The notes: generated from the letters alone by a model not told the origin. 64,000 bases of DNA from Nothophaeocryptopus gaeumannii (GCA_031771865.1 JASISA010000041.1:1922001-1986000); one strand, 5' to 3'; shown: positions 22,405 through 36,600, counted from the first letter of the stretch. Numbers and translations are program-made.

Positions 22405-23350
22405 TTCCGCAATGCTTCCTGGATGACAGTCCTGTTGTGAGCCCCACCCGATGTCGAAGAAGATGTCGGACGAGGCTTGCATGCCGAACTTCAAATCGCA
22501 TGTTTGCAGCGAACGGAGCCGCTTCCGACCGCTGCACGAAATATCGCCTTGTTTCAGAGACCACAAGTCTCGCCCAACGAATTCGAGGTGCTTCGATGCA
22601 ACCTCGCGCGGCGTCGGGAAAGGAAGAAGTTCTGCGTCATTCTGGACTCACCCTGAGGAATGGCTCGCAACCACCTTTTTCGACGTCAGATCTCGCCCTA
22701 ACATGGTTACTTTTCATCCATGTGGATCGAGATTGAAGAGAGGCATACCATGTCATATGGGAACGGCTACCTGAATGGACGAATCGATCTATAAGACGGC
22801 CCGGACTACCTCACATCCTCCAGATTCACAGCATCTCCATACGGGCACTCTATTTAAAGCGCTCTTGGGGTATGTTGCTCGAAATTAAGAAAGCGAAGGT
22901 AACTCTCGGTTGACATGGGTCTCAAGTCACGGAACTTGGCGCTCGTGCGCCGAAAGAATGCCGAGAGAATCACGCCAAAAGTGAGAAGAGACCCGCACTC
23001 AGAACCACCCGTCACGTCCGCTATGAGCTCAACTGCTTAACAATCTCGTAGCACAGTGGCGGTCAATCTACTCGTCTTGTTGGCATCGACCGTGTTCTGT
23101 CGCAGATACGCTTAGCCTAACACCGACTTCGCTATGCCACATTCAAAGAAATTTCCATCAGGCAATGGGACAATGTCGGCTTTGCCTGCGGGCGAGATAG
23201 AAAGACCGTATATATTGTTCTGAGGGTGTTTGGAATTCGTTTGAAGTTGGAAGACAGTTTGCTTATTGTAATTTGCATCTGCCTCGGATTCACAGTACCT
23301 GGCTTCTTTCGCTCCAACAGCTAAAAAGACATCGAATCAGACTGAGCAAG
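22405..23350. other. Intergenic, no gene seen
   Basis: Between IPK1 and the alcohol dehydrogenase. Short frames only. The last 200 bases are AT-richer and probably belong to the dehydrogenase promoter. Confidence 0.4.
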
Positions 23351-24472
23351 ATGGCCTCCGATCAGGCTTTCGAGGGATGGTGCGGCCTTTCGCCAGATGC
23401 TGCCAAGGGCAACATGGTCTGGCAGGGCTATGAGCCAAAGCCATTTGAAGACCAAGATGTCGACATTGAGATCTCTCACTGCGGTAAGCTCCTATAACCA
23501 TCACAACACCTCCTAAGTCCATACTGACTTTCACCAGGTGTCTGCGGCTCCGACGTCCACGTCCTCCGCTCCGGCTGGGGCGCCACTGACTACCCCGTCG
23601 TCGTCGGCCACGAAATCGTCGGCAAAGCCATCCGCGTCGGCAAAGACGTAAAATCCGGCATCAAAGTCGGCGACCGCGTCGGTGTCGGTGCCCAAGCCGG
23701 CTCCTGCCACAAGGGCGACTGCTACGAATGCAACAACGATGACGAACAATACTGCAAAAACAGCTTCGTCATGACCTATGGCGCCAAATGGCCCTCGGGC
23801 CGCAAAGCCCAAGGAGGCTACGCCAAGTACTGGAGAGGAGATGGACATTTCGTCTTCGCTATCCAGGAATCTATCCCCTCGGAAGAAGCGGCTCCTATGC
23901 TCTGTGGTGGAGTAACCGTCTACTCCCCCCTTAAACAAAACGGCGTCGGACCCGGAAAACGCGTGGGAATCATCGGTATTGGTGGTCTGGGACATATGGG
24001 GCTCATGTTCGCAAAAGCGCTAGGAGCTGATAAAGTCGTCGCCATTTCCCGAAACGACAGCAAGAAAGCCGATGCTCTTGCTATGGGCGCTGACGACTTG
24101 ATCGCCACGGGTGAAGACGGCTGGAACGAGAAACATCGCAACTCGCTCGATATCATTGTCTCGACCGTGTCTTCCCCGAAGCTTCCTTTGATGGGCTACT
24201 TGGACCTCCTCGATGTCGGAGGAACATTCGTGCAAGTCGGAGCACCCGATGACCCGATCCCAGGATTTTTGGCTTTCGCGCTGATCATGAAGAAGTGTAA
24301 GATTACGGGATCTTTGATTGGAAGTCCACAGGAGATTCGGGATATGTTCGAGTTGGCGGCGAGCCAGCAGGTGAAGCCGTGGATTCAGAAGAGGGATATG
24401 AAGGAGGCCAATCAGGTTGTGGTGGATTTTGAGGATGGGAAGCCGAGGTATAGGTATGTGCTGTGCAACTAG
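23351..24472 (+). CDS. Zinc-dependent NADP(H) alcohol dehydrogenase (ADH6/cinnamyl-alcohol type)
   Basis: Exons 23351-23483 and 23538-24472 with a 54-nt intron (GTAAGC...CCAG, phase 1); 355 residues. Catalytic zinc ligands are in HCGVCGSDVHVL (Cys) and GHEIVG (His-Glu). The structural zinc cysteines are in CYECNNDDEQYC with the earlier CHKGDC. The Rossmann glycines read GIGGLGHMGL, followed by VVAISRNDSKK. The Ser-Arg after the second strand, in place of Asp, favours NADPH over NADH. These medium-chain enzymes reduce aromatic and branched aldehydes in the cytosol. The ATG at 23351 gives the expected N-terminus. The gene converges with LAG1 across 246 bases. Intact. Confidence 0.92.
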
Positions 24473-24718
24473 AGCATAACATCAAGAAGTATGTGGACGG
24501 TGGATGAACAGAAATGAAAAGGTTGAATGCAAAGCATGATGACCACGCGTATGTTGGGTATATTTCTATCACTCAATCAATCCACCGAACAACAGACAGA
24601 AACCGAAAATCGGGACTTCGTCTGAATGCAATGCTTTTCGGATGCCTTCAGCCATCAAATCGTACACCTCCGGCTCTCTCATAGGAGCCACTCGTAGAAA
24701 GAATCATGCAATGCGTCT

Positions 24719-26269
24719 CTACCGTAAGCCGGAGCTAGGTGGCCGCGGGCTGGCGCTCCCTTCGCGCTTCTCCCTTTCACGAGCAAGTTGTTCCTCGCTT
24801 AGACAACCGATCCTATTGAGAATCTCCTTGTGCTCGCCCAGGTTCAACCCGCTGGAGATACCTTTGCTCTTCCGCTTGACACTGCTGCTCGTCTTTCGCG
24901 TGGGCCATGACACGTCGTCCGTGCTGGTCTCAACTTCGATGAAGCGTAGCTTCTCCTCGCCGATCGGGGCAGTGATGTGGTCGGAAGGTTGGACTGGACC
25001 ATTCTCGACTTCTTCGTCCTCTCCTTCGTCATCGCTTCGAGTGTCGTCTGCTCCTTGGCCGCGCAGCACACGGACGACCACGCGAATGATCATGATGAGC
25101 CAGCCAAGAGTGATGAGTTGGAGAGCGCCAAGCAGACCCAAGAATGACCACCTGATGTTTGCGTTGAATGAGAATGTGGTTGCCTCGGGTCTGATCAACG
25201 GCTGGAGCAAGCTCTCCAGCATGTTATTGCCACCTTCTGGTGAGAGTCGTTCGCCAGTGATGGTGGAATAAAGTCCGTACGGCATAGCCACCACATTTAC
25301 ATGTGCGTAAATGCTCCAACAGATGGCCAGGTATGCGACATGGCGCGCAGCGATCCAGGTGATCACGAATAGTCCGAACGCACAATCACATGCCGTTTGC
25401 ATGCCCAGATATCGTAAAATCTTGGCAATCGGCAGAATGAGATCCACAATGTCCATGCAGACCAGAGTAGCAGTTCCTACCCTCCATTGCCTGTATCCAT
25501 AGCTCCCAAACATTAGACCGACAGTCACAAAGTGGTGCGTGAGCATCTGGTAGTGATCTTTCCGTCTCTCCTCGAGGTGAATTACCAATATTTGCTGTAC
25601 CCAAAACGCGAATTGGGTCAAGTAATAGAGTTTGATGCCAGCGGGCATGAGCAGCCGAGGAAAGTCTCGCCATAGGGATATTAGGAGGCTTTCCACATTG
25701 TGAACGTCCTTCGGCGTGTCCTGTACAAGCAATGCCAGACCCCAGAACCAGTAAATTGCGTAGTAAACGACCATGTAGGCTTGCTCTGCAAACCTGACTC
25801 GTCCTTTTCTCCGGCCAATGCCACAAGCTCCAGCCAAAGGAATCAAGACATAACCCAGCATGAACGCTCGAAATGCTGTGAAGTAGACGACGAAGCTCGC
25901 GACCAGGTACATGTCCCGCGGTCCTTGCCCGTACTGGCCTGGTGTTCCTGACGGGTAGGACAGCATGAAGCATGCTTCGATGTTGTGTCGTAAGGATGGA
26001 AAGAGCACATAGCTCAGGCCTATCAGCAGCACAAAGTTGACAGAGAGGCCAAGCTGGTGGTGCATAGTAGCCCTCCGCAAAGCACTCCCAATGCTCTCCT
26101 GATCTTTCGAAGACCATGTGCTCCTTCTCTTGGGCGATACGAAATCACCGGGGCTGGCGCAGACGGCCAGATCCTCAATGGCATAGTCTCTGTTTGGCGG
26201 AGGCGTGTTGCTCAGGCTCGTCGAGGGCGGGTATAGGTTCGGAGGGCCAGCCTCCAATTGGGTTGCCAT
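24719..26269 (-). CDS. LAG1: Ceramide synthase LAG1 (TLC domain)
   Basis: Single exon, 516 residues. Six or more hydrophobic segments span about residues 75-390. The Lag motif lies at about residues 240-290: RRKDHYQMLTHHFVTVGLMF, then GTATLVCMDIVDLILP, with the two adjacent His and the later Asp pair needed for acyl transfer, and AKILRYLGMQTACD after it. Ceramide synthases join long-chain bases to acyl-CoA in the ER. The C-terminal about 120 residues are acidic, then Ser/Lys-rich (DDTRSDDEGEDEEVENG), a tail common in filamentous-fungal copies and a likely phosphorylation site region. ATG at 26269 sits in a good context and precedes a Pro-rich cytosolic N-terminus. Confidence 0.92.
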   Translation of the reverse strand: MATQLEAGPPNLYPPSTSLSNTPPPNRDYAIEDLAVCASPGDFVSPKRRSTWSSKDQESIGSALRRATMHHQLGLSVNFVLLIGLSYVLFPSLRHNIEACFMLSYPSGTPGQYGQGPRDMYLVASFVVYFTAFRAFMLGYVLIPLAGACGIGRRKGRVRFAEQAYMVVYYAIYWFWGLALLVQDTPKDVHNVESLLISLWRDFPRLLMPAGIKLYYLTQFAFWVQQILVIHLEERRKDHYQMLTHHFVTVGLMFGSYGYRQWRVGTATLVCMDIVDLILPIAKILRYLGMQTACDCAFGLFVITWIAARHVAYLAICWSIYAHVNVVAMPYGLYSTITGERLSPEGGNNMLESLLQPLIRPEATTFSFNANIRWSFLGLLGALQLITLGWLIMIIRVVVRVLRGQGADDTRSDDEGEDEEVENGPVQPSDHITAPIGEEKLRFIEVETSTDDVSWPTRKTSSSVKRKSKGISSGLNLGEHKEILNRIGCLSEEQLAREREKREGSASPRPPSSGLR

Positions 26270-27289
26270 GGTCGAGGATAGGTGGTCGTGGTTGCGCGGT
26301 GTGACTGATCTGCTTCGAGGCGGCAGGAGGTTTTAGCGAGGCTGGCGAGTGCCTGAGTATGGAGCGAATGTCAATGGTGCAACGCAATGAAGCTTTCCTC
26401 CACCAACTTCCCCAGAGACAAGCGAGCGAGGATGTTGTTCTGCTTGTCCACACCGCTTGCTTGGCGATAACAGCCTGTTCCCTTCTCGCGATTTCTGCGT
26501 GGCTAGACTGAGCGAACGGATCTAGCAACGTGCAGCAATGGCAGCGGCAAACAGCATGGTGAAATCAATACCCCTCCCGGATGTTTGCGAGAATGCAGAA
26601 AGACGAATGGCGGAGGTGTTGTTGAGTGTCCTCTGGTCGTCAAGAATCCACCAGAGATTCGAAACCACTCTAGTTTGTAGCAGACCCTTGTTTCCAAGCC
26701 CTCCCTCCGCGCCGACCCGCCGCTGCTAGCGCGTTCCCACAGACACAGACTCTATCATTCGACCGAGGACATAACGATAACAGTGGGAACGATAGCGACC
26801 TGCTCCAACTACTTACCTCCTGCTACCTATTCGACATTTGATGGACTGGGCGTTGACACCTCGCTCGAGCACTCGGAATCTTGACTCTTCGAAAAGTTTC
26901 TGGCATCATCTTTCCTCATCTTATCGCCCCATTCTGATCTCCCAGCCACTTCAAGAAGTGAGCCTGCAACGAGCTATGCAAGACAAAATGGCTACCTGTG
27001 GAAACCATTTGTATCCCCGGACTTGCTCCACACCGCTCCAAACTGACAGCAACACGTGTGCGACATCTCGCCACTAATGCAGAAGCTTAGCAATTTGTAA
27101 CCCCTGAAAACGGAGGCTGGAGCTCATGCCTTGCAAGCTTCTGGAAGCAATCAGGAAGCTGCTTATACTATAGCGACCGTGGCAAGCTCGCGCCACTTCA
27201 CTAGGAACCATAATGCTTAATGGCCAGCGCCTTCGTGTCGAGTGCGATGACGACCAGAGGCAGGCTGCTATATAGAAGCATCTCGGTAG
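26270..27289. other. Intergenic, edge of repeat island
   Basis: The LAG1 promoter side. No gene recognised. Toward 27,100-27,400 the sequence loses normal composition and passes into the RIP-like block that follows. Confidence 0.4.
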
Positions 27290-28055
<766 letters not shown>

Positions 28056-28230
28056 AAAAGATACACCTCGAACGAATTTGGGGAGGCGGCATTACCAAAA
28101 CCTCAGAACATACGGAACCTATCAAGGCAATACACGCATCCAAAGCACGGCTACACGCCGCTGTTGGCGGGTGCGCAGTCAGCGCTCGAAAATACTGATT
28201 CTCAGCATTAGAAGAAGAGAATTCTCTGCC

Positions 28231-29632
28231 AAGCATGGCCAGTGCACAAGGCTGTGCTGCCTCAGGCACAGACAACGGACTAGAGCCATTTCAAGAGGTT
28301 ACTGAAGAAACTACTACAGGCAGAGATACAGGAGTATCAATCTAGCTTCCTACCCAACCTCCCAAGAGAAGGGGTATAGAGAGAAGAACGCAGCAGTAAA
28401 CAAGAACCAGCAGGGTCCCCTCTCACCTTGGGAGGCCCTGAAAGAGATTCAGAATGAGGCAGCTGAACTGATGCATCAGAGTCAACACTCCTCCCTCCAA
28501 CCAGAGGGCAATCCAGATGATTCTGGATATGATTCACTCAACTGCAGCGCGGACCACGAAGCGCACCAACCAGGAAGCCACTCTGGAATCTATCCAACGG
28601 AGGTATTACACAGATTCAGAAGAAGATAGAGCAGAGTCCAGGACCAAAGACAACCTGGGCTACAGTCGCAGCCCAACAGCCAGCCCAGCTGTCTAGCATC
28701 AAAGCACAAAGAGCTGCGTGCTCCCTCAAGATTCACGTAGACAACGAAGCGACTAGGGCTGAGCTTAGGGATGCTGAAGCTACCCGGATTGTTTCGCGTT
28801 TTACTGCAGAAGGAGGGAACTGGGCACATGTAGTCGCAGTCAAGAAGGTCCCCGATGGACTAGTTCTCACGACTACGGACCCTGCAGCAAGGAACCGAAT
28901 GGCGGCAGACACCCAAGGCCTAGGCAAGGTCTTGAAGGAGGCAAGAATAGCACAGAAAACCTTCCCAGTCAAGTCCACTTTGTTACAGTTGCAGGAAACG
29001 ACCCTACTACACAGCGGATCCAGTCAATTGAGGAAGACAACAAGCGGCTAATACCCGGAATCCAAGTACAGAATGCCTGGTGGAAGGGCCAGAAAGCTAT
29101 AGCAACGGGAACAAAGAAACAGAGCACTCTAGTAGTCGAACTGAAGACGGTGGAAGCTGCTAGAGCTGCGGTAGAGAAGGGCATTATCATCTCCGGAGTG
29201 CTCCACGACACTGAAGAATGGGACCACCAATGGACAATAACACAGTGCTTCAACTGCCAAAGATATGGCCATATCGGCACAAGGTGCACAAACGGTACGG
29301 TGTGTGCAAGGTGTGGAGGAAGCCATAACATAAGAGAATGTGCGCACGAGAAGCTTGCAGAGGCAGACCGATTAAAGCACAGTAAATGCGGAAATTGCAG
29401 TCAGAACCACCCAGCTTGGCACTATATGTGCTCAAAGAGACAAGCAATCAAGGACAAGATTCAGAGCATGAAGAAGATAGGGGCGAGCTACATGGCTAAG
29501 CTAACCTACAGTACTCTAGCTCTACTTCTCCTCTGCCTTCCCCTCCTCTACAGCAAGGAGCGAATGGGGAGGGAGAGGACCAAACAGCTACCCGGACAAG
29601 CCGCGAATATGTCCCAGGCAGGAGGCCAATAG
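28231..29632 (+). pseudogene. LINE ORF1, gag-like protein with three zinc knuckles, broken
   Basis: A hydrophilic frame begins near 28231, passes through at least two frame changes (around 28320-28600 and near 28975) and ends at 29632. The zinc knuckles at 29246-29431 are C-x2-C-x4-H-x4-C (CFNCQRYGHIGTRC), then C-x2-C-x3-H-x4-C, then C-x2-C-x3-H-x6-C. Such proteins coat the element RNA in the retrotransposition particle. The best ATG for the last piece is not meaningful given the breaks. Confidence 0.75.
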
Positions 29633-29789
29633 GAACAGCAGTAGAGAAGCGAACACTACAGAGGTTTGGGAGGCCAGTTGGGGCAGTGAACAGGGCTAAG
29701 ACCATTGTACCGGAGCAAGGACAAGGGTCAATCCGACGAGCAATACAGCGGGATCAACCACCAGCTAGTACCCAATGAACACACAACCG

Positions 29790-32700
29790 ACACTAAGTAT
29801 ATGCAGGCAAACGTACGGAAATCACAGGCTACCCACCGGCAGCTACTCGATGACAGCCAGAAAGACATTCTCGCTATCCAGGAGCCATACACTAACCCAA
29901 GCAATGGAAGAACAGTCACACATCCGAAGTACTATACTGTTGCAGGGAAGACAAAGACAGGAGAGTCGTATTCTACGTCCATAAGAAGTACAGCCTATCC
30001 GAATGGTCGCACCGGATTATGAGTAATCAGAAGATCCTAATCTCACTACAAACGACAATAGGAACTGTACACCTCCATAACATCTATAACTGGGATGCGA
30101 GGCTTACAGTGGAGGAGCTTTAGAAGGTATTGAGGAACCGGGAGAACACGTTCTAGTTGGAGACTTCAATCTTCACCACCGTTGGTGGGAGGACCGTTAG
30201 TACCACAGGAGGATCTTAGAGCAAGAGAGCTACGAGAGGCGTGTCGAGACACGCTATACCTAGCGACACCCCTAGGCCTTGCTACCTGGAGAAAGACACC
30301 ACAGTCCCAAACTGGGACGACGATAGACCTTACTCTTGCAACAGAGGAGATATCAAAGAGGATAACAGCATGTCAGCCAGGCAAGGAAGACATTGACTCT
30401 GATCATATCAGCATAGAGACAACTATTGACATAGGGATACAGGAGGAGACGAGAACAAGATGGATGTGGAAGGACACTAACTGGGAGGAGTTCAGAGAGA
30501 CGCTCCAAAGCTCCTACCTACAGCCGAAGGATGACAACAAAGGAGGATATAGATAGCACCGTGAGTGATCTCAGCAATGCTCTACAAAAGACAAGGACCT
30601 TGTTGTCCGGCGTAAAACATATCGGCCGCCAGATCCAAGGAGTGTGCCGGTGGTACTACATGCGATTCAGGAGGCTCGGCAGGCAAGACGGCATGCACAA
30701 TGGACAGAGAGCGAGGAGCACTGGAAGGAGTGGAGGGCACGAAACCAGGAGAAAAAGAGAACTATCCAGACAGAGAAAAGGAAACAGTGGAGGACCGCGG
30801 TTCACAAAACCGCTAGCGAGCCACAGGGAATGTGGAAGCTGGCTAAGTGGGCAAAGAACAGCGATAGCCCTATTCGACCTCCCCAGATGCCTACACTAAC
30901 ACACAATAACGATCAGTTCACGACGGACAGTGCGAAAACAGAGATCCTACGGACAGCCCTTTTCCCAATGCCAGAGCCCGCAGACACATCAGACATCGAG
31001 AGCACTACATACCCAGAACCTGTCAATATAGCATGCGAAATTACAGAAGAGGAGGTACGAAAAGTAGTCCAAAGACTGCCGAACGACAAGGCTCGGCCTC
31101 GACGAGATACCAAACAGATGCATTAAGAAGTGCCTAGCTCAGCTACTCCCTATCCTCCAACGCATCTTCCAACAGTGTGTTTCAATTGGCTACCACCCAG
31201 CCCAGTTTCGGAAAGCTAGGACGATTATGCTACAGAAGGCGGGTAAAGACTCATCTACTCCAAAGGGATGGAGGCCTATTGCCCTTCTATCGTGCATTGG
31301 CAAGATACTAGAAGCAATAGTTGCACGGAAAATAGGACAGGCTGTACGGGAACATAAGTTGCTTCCTCAAAACCAAATGGCGCAAGCGGGTAGATCGACC
31401 GGAGACGCACTACGGTACATCCTTCAAAGCGTTCAGACTGCGTGGAAGAAAGGCAAGGTGGCCTCGGTGTTATCACTTGACATGACAGGAGCGTTTGACA
31501 AAGTCAATCACGAACGGTTAATCCACAACCTACGGTGCAGGAGGATTCCATACTGGATTACAGCTTTGTAGCGTCATTCCTGAAGGACAGAGAGACAACA
31601 ATCGCTATCCCCGGATACGAGTCACCGGCAGCACGAGTGGCATGCGGAATCCCACAAGGAAGCACCATCTCACCTATCCTGTTCCTCTTCTTTACAGCCT
31701 CCTCCTAGAAGGAATGGAATACACCGAAGCAGTTGGGTTTGCAGATGATACATACCTCATTGCAGTGTCAAATTCGACAAGAGGTACATGCGAGGCACTA
31801 GAAAAGGACCACAACAGCTGTCTACAATGGGCCTCAAGACATGGAGCTAAGTTCGCCCCTGAGAAATACAAAGTCATGCACTTTACAAGGGGCACAAGGA
31901 GCACATCCGAATCCCAGAGAACACCCAACATCCCGTCGCTCCAGAGTGGCCCAGAGGACACAATGAGGGTCCTAGGAGTAATCGTTGATAAGAGACTCCA
32001 AGTGGCACGCACAGATAGAGAATACTCTTACAAAAGCAAAACGGCTAGAAGCTGCACTACGACGGATTACTGCTGCTACGTGGGGCGCCACGGTAGAGAC
32101 AGCCCGTAAGCTATATATCTCAATGATCAGGCCAGCAGTAATGCACGGAGCGAGGTATGGATGGCAGGAAAGGAGACTGGAATCTCAAAAATGCTCCAAC
32201 AAAAGCTACGGGTAATGCAGAATAGATTCCTACGGATAATCCTTTGGGGCCTACCGAGCTACACCAACGCGACTGTTACACAAAGAACTCCAGATCGAAG
32301 ACATTACCGAGTATGGGAAGAGAACTGCTATAGCTGCAATGGCTGCGCAGAGGCAGAGGCCGGATATACACCAGGCCATGCAAGAGCTGAAGGGCGGATC
32401 CTACTAAAGTGCGGACAACTTGGGGCATATAGCAGACGCCTGAGAAAACCATACAGCTCGCCACTAGAGCAGACAGACGAGCAGGCTACTATCCTACAGT
32501 CCCAGCTCTCTCACATAGACAGAGCAGATCCAAAGAAGACTCGGAAAGCAACATGGACTATCCTCCAGGGCCAGTATGAGCAGGACGAGTCACAGAAGTG
32601 GGACAATGCTAGGCGCGATGGAATCCTCCCACTCGCGTTCAGGACTCCATGGAACACCAATACCCGGGAGCTTTATCGAGGGCTTAGCAAAGCCCAGGCC

Positions 32701-33014
32701 GCGATAGTGTTCCAGATACGGTCAGAGACAATTGGCCTTCCTCACTTCCTCCACAAGGTTGGGGTGCCGACACTAGCCCCTACTGCGAATGTGGAGATAG
32801 AGGGACAGCTCGACACTACCTTGCCTACTGTACAAACATGCGAGAGAGTAGAAGGGAACTCATCTTAGCCACTAGATGCCAGGACGCGAGAAGATGGCTT
32901 ACTGAGTTTCCTAGACAAACCGCAGCGTGGGCAATAAGGCATCTCCCCATAGGACAATTCGAGTGGACCCTCAAACATCTCCTAGAGCAGGCCGGAGATC
33001 TCGAACCCAAGTAA
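29790..33014 (+). pseudogene. LINE ORF2, endonuclease and reverse transcriptase, broken
   Basis: The apurinic endonuclease part starts with QANVRKSQATHRQLL and DILAIQEPY, has GDFNLHHRWWED near 30159-30194, and DSDHISIETT near 30390-30420. The reverse transcriptase follows: GWRPIALLSCIGKILEAIVA, LSLDMTGAFDKVNHERLI, GIPQGSTISPILFLFF, and the catalytic GFADDTYL near 31738. The end part has PYCECG and HYLAYC pieces in alternate frames (about 32780-32840), a C-terminal Cys/His motif. I cannot find an RNase H domain. Frame changes occur near 30020, 30160, 30550, 31110, 31570, 31990 and 32290, among others. Confidence 0.8.
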
Positions 33015-33134
33015 GGAGGATGATGTTGACTCTGGCGTGTCAGCCAGCTGCCTACGGGCAAACATATTGGTTCTATAGTACCTAAGATGCAGTAGGGTGT
33101 AAGGCATAACAGAGAAGGGAGGAAGTTTTACGCT

Positions 33135-33213
33135 GTAGGCACTTTCTACAGGGTTTTCTTTTACAACATGTAGATATGCTAGAAGGGGCACGGCCTGTAG
33201 CTAGCTCGAATAC

Positions 33214-33217
<4 letters not shown>
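33135..33217 (+). repeat. Retrotransposon 3' terminal segment, unaltered copy
   Basis: The 3' untranslated end of the LINE, followed by the TTA tail. It is the inverted partner of 27974-28055 and keeps the C and G residues that the left copy has lost. Confidence 0.8.
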
Positions 33218-33245
<28 letters not shown>

Positions 33246-33600
33246 GAGTATTAGATCTATTATAAGTATATCTTAGAACGGCTTATTAGGTTAGAGAGTT
33301 ACTAATACTTATCCTAGGGGTCGGACCTATATTTAGTACTTATATCGCCTAGGCCTTCTACTACCTTATTAAGATCCTCGAATACAAGATAGTAAATCCG
33401 GATTAAGAGGCGGAGAGTAAAGAGGAGGCTACGTAGGAAGCTGCGACTTTAATACCGAAGAAGGAGACTATATAACATAGCTAGTAGAGAGGGGGCTTCG
33501 ACTCTATTAGAGAGGAATGACTCTAGGAGGAGATAAGATACCCGTGAGATACCCGTTAGCGGCGAAAACGCTAATGCTTGAATGTTTAATAACTAGTATG
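33246..33600. repeat. RIP-degraded repeat remnant, right side of the retrotransposon
   Basis: TA-rich, CA/TG-poor sequence like 27450-27781, with no readable protein. Composition returns to normal by about 33,600. Confidence 0.65.
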
Positions 33601-36600
33601 TACTAACATGCATGCAGACGTGTACGTAACGATTGCGCATAGTTAGGCGCTGCTGGATTTGGCCCATTCGGGTTGCGCGGAGTTTGGAGGCATAGAAAGA
33701 AGGCTCTGTATATGTTCCATTAGCATCTAATTTCAATGATCCCTCTTTCGCAAACTATCGGATCCGTTGGATTAGGTTAGTGCCTGAACATTTGAGCTGT
33801 TTGTTCGAGCTCTCGCGAATGGCTCTACGAGTTAAGTCAACCATGTATTCGCAGGTGCCATTGGACACTAATGTTTGCCTGTAAGGCTCTCGTCTCCGGC
33901 CTTGCGGACTTTGGAGCGCTGGTCCCATCTCCTGCGTGGAGCGAAGTGCGCTGAAGCAAATCTGCGAAGTAGCTTTAACTTGACAGCCGGAGGCTAGAGT
34001 AGATAAGTCAATTGAAATAAGCTCTCAGGGAAGTAGCTGATAGCCAATGCCGTGCTACTGCCATCGCCGCCGCCGCCAAAGTCTGACGTAACACTCGGTG
34101 TTACGTCCCTTCCCTTTTGCTCCGCTTGACGCAGTAGTAAGGTGTTTGCTTTTTGGTACGGCCGAGTTCGAGCCATGATGTTTGAGGGCCGACCGTGATA
34201 GAAGGACTCCTTTTTGGTAAATATTCGTGCCTTGTTGTAGCTGGGTTTGAGCCATGATCTCTCGAGAACGTTCGTGATCGATGTGTTCTTTTTGCCGTCA
34301 AAGCGTCTATCGGTCATTATGCGGCTTCGCTGGCCTCTACGTAGCTTCAACGGAAAGCAGAGAGACGGAGGTCAGGTCACCGCTCTGATACTGCCGCCCA
34401 CCATTGGCGGTCCTTTCACCATCTGTCCAATGCCATGACAGTCTCCACGCAGTGTCTTGAAGCTCAACAGCAAGGACATAGCTACGCACGACGCTTACAG
34501 TCTCCCGACACCTAATCTTTCGCAGCGCACCGCCAATGCATTCCCCAAGACATTGCTCCATCTGTTAAATATCACAGCGACGCTACACGAGGTTTCGGTG
34601 CCGGAGGAGCATTCTCAGGCTCTGCATAATGTCTGCAGCGCCAGTCTGTCCTAGACGCTCGCCGCAAACCACTTTTCCGTTCGCCGCTATCACCAACCTT
34701 CTCGCAGCGTCTCGCCAACTCTTGGAACCCTCAACGAGCTATGGCAGCCACCGCCGATCAGACCGCTGGATGTAAGAGAAGAGGAGCCATGAGACTTTGA
34801 TGCGAACGGTGCGTAACGGATACCTATGCAGACCGCTCGGCAGGCAGATCGATTGAGGAGTGCACGGAGTCCGCTGCTTCGGCACGGTATGGATGGTCCA
34901 TCAAGAGGATGTTGCTGCGATCTACCTGTTATGAGGATTGCAAAGCGAGAGGCATTCTCGATCGTTCGGTCGTCTCATCGTTAGGTGCTGGAAGGCCGGT
35001 GCCTCAATAGGATAGCTTGACCTTTTCTGTAAGATGAGGTGTCATCACGCTTGCCTTGCGGACGGCGCATATGGATGCCAAAGGCCTGGCATTGGAAAGA
35101 GACGACACTTCAGAGTCTCAGGAGGCAGAGAACTGTAGTGCTCTCCAGGCGGAGCTCGGTCCGCTCGCCTGCACGCCTGCCAGGATGGAAAGGCTTGGCC
35201 GGACGACTCCACTTTCCCAACCTACCTCTCTGAGCTCTCTCCTTCCGCTCTTGCACGCCTGCTCACAAGAAGTTCATTGTTCGTAAGAACGGAGCAAGAG
35301 GGCCCAATAGATACGGCAGAGGACCACATCTGCTGTGGAAGAGAACATGACCACGCTTCGCCAACGCCCTTTCCGGAATGGATCCATTCGTCCAAGACGC
35401 GTCTGCACGCGTCGCTTGGGGGCTCAGGACAAGGAACGCGAGAACCCCGGTCGAGGTTTTTGAGACTTTGCAAAGCTTCATGAATTGGTATCAATGCGGA
35501 CATTGAATGTTGGCGAAATGGACAGATCTTCGATCATCTCTTTAAGGCAGAATCTGAGCGGAAGACAACCCCGAATTTGCTGCTGACTTGATCCGGAAAT
35601 AGATCTGGAGATTTGAGGACTCTCCGTAGACCCACTGGCCTTTCGGAATGACTGCTTTGCAAGCAACGGTGGCTCGCTCTGTCTTATTTCTGGATAACAG
35701 CAAGGCCTGACTGTAAGATTGCATTGTCGATGCATTGCCTTGGTCCAATGATCCAATGGCGTCCTTCTGCAAGTTGGAGAGACACTTGGGCCCTCCTTCT
35801 GAATATGTTGCATTTCCCCCGGATGCCGTTCCATTGACCAGAGAGGATACGGTTATGTTTGTCGAAAGTCATGTGCTCCATTCGGTCTCTGTTCGGAACT
35901 GAGCGGCCAGGAATGACGAACTCCGCCTTCCTTGTCAGGATGTCTTGGATGACGAAATGGCGCCCTGCTCCAGTGATTTAAAGAGCTCCTTTGTGCTGTC
36001 ATGTCATATAGCGAGCTCTTTCGGGCTAGAGGAAGATGGAGAGGAGGAACTCGTTGTAGAAGCGGGTACCTTGCCAGTGAGCATGGAGGTCTGCGGCTCA
36101 TGCAGACAGTGGTGCCCGCGAGGTGTGGTTGCGCCGGGACTCGTTGTCCTGGACATGGCTCCCGAGTACCGTGCCCGAGAGCAGCGAGGTCTGCGGCTCC
36201 TGCAGACAGGTGCTCAGAGAGTGGGATGTGGTGGAAGACTTGCGCCTTGGGTACATTCTTGCTCAACCTGCGTGCCGTCTTCTCGCGCGTTCATGGATTC
36301 TCGAGGTCGCCGATCGCACGGTGTGTGATGTTCCTGGATGATTGCCGCTCGAAGTCGAAGCTGTGAGATGCGCAATGCCGAAGCAAGGGATGGGAAGCAT
36401 CTTCATTCGCACTTCGCAAAACGCCAGGAAACAGGCTCATGTCTCTCGCGCCAGCTACTACTGGATATGTGTTGGAAGTCGCATCTGCTTGCTCGCTCGC
36501 TGGATGTGCTCGTGAGTTGTGACGACTGAGCTGTGCGGCAGACATGTCTGGTCTCGGATTGGATAGCGCTCGCGGTCAAAAGTCGGCGGTGGCTACTCCA

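Larger units (their letters stand above)
28056..33245 (+). mobile_element. Non-LTR (LINE-type) retrotransposon with TTA-repeat tail, degraded
   Basis: In plus orientation the element carries a gag-like first frame with zinc knuckles, then an endonuclease, a reverse transcriptase and a C-terminal cysteine/histidine part, ending in a (TTA)10 tail. Order and content fit Tad/I-type LINEs of fungi. Both reading frames are cut by several single-base frameshifts and stops, so it is inactive. The body keeps normal CA and TG content, in contrast to both flanks. The 5' boundary is set at the end of the inverted tail copy and may be truncated. A possible short target repeat (TAGAG) flanks the whole unit outside the TAA/TTA runs. 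Confidence 0.85.
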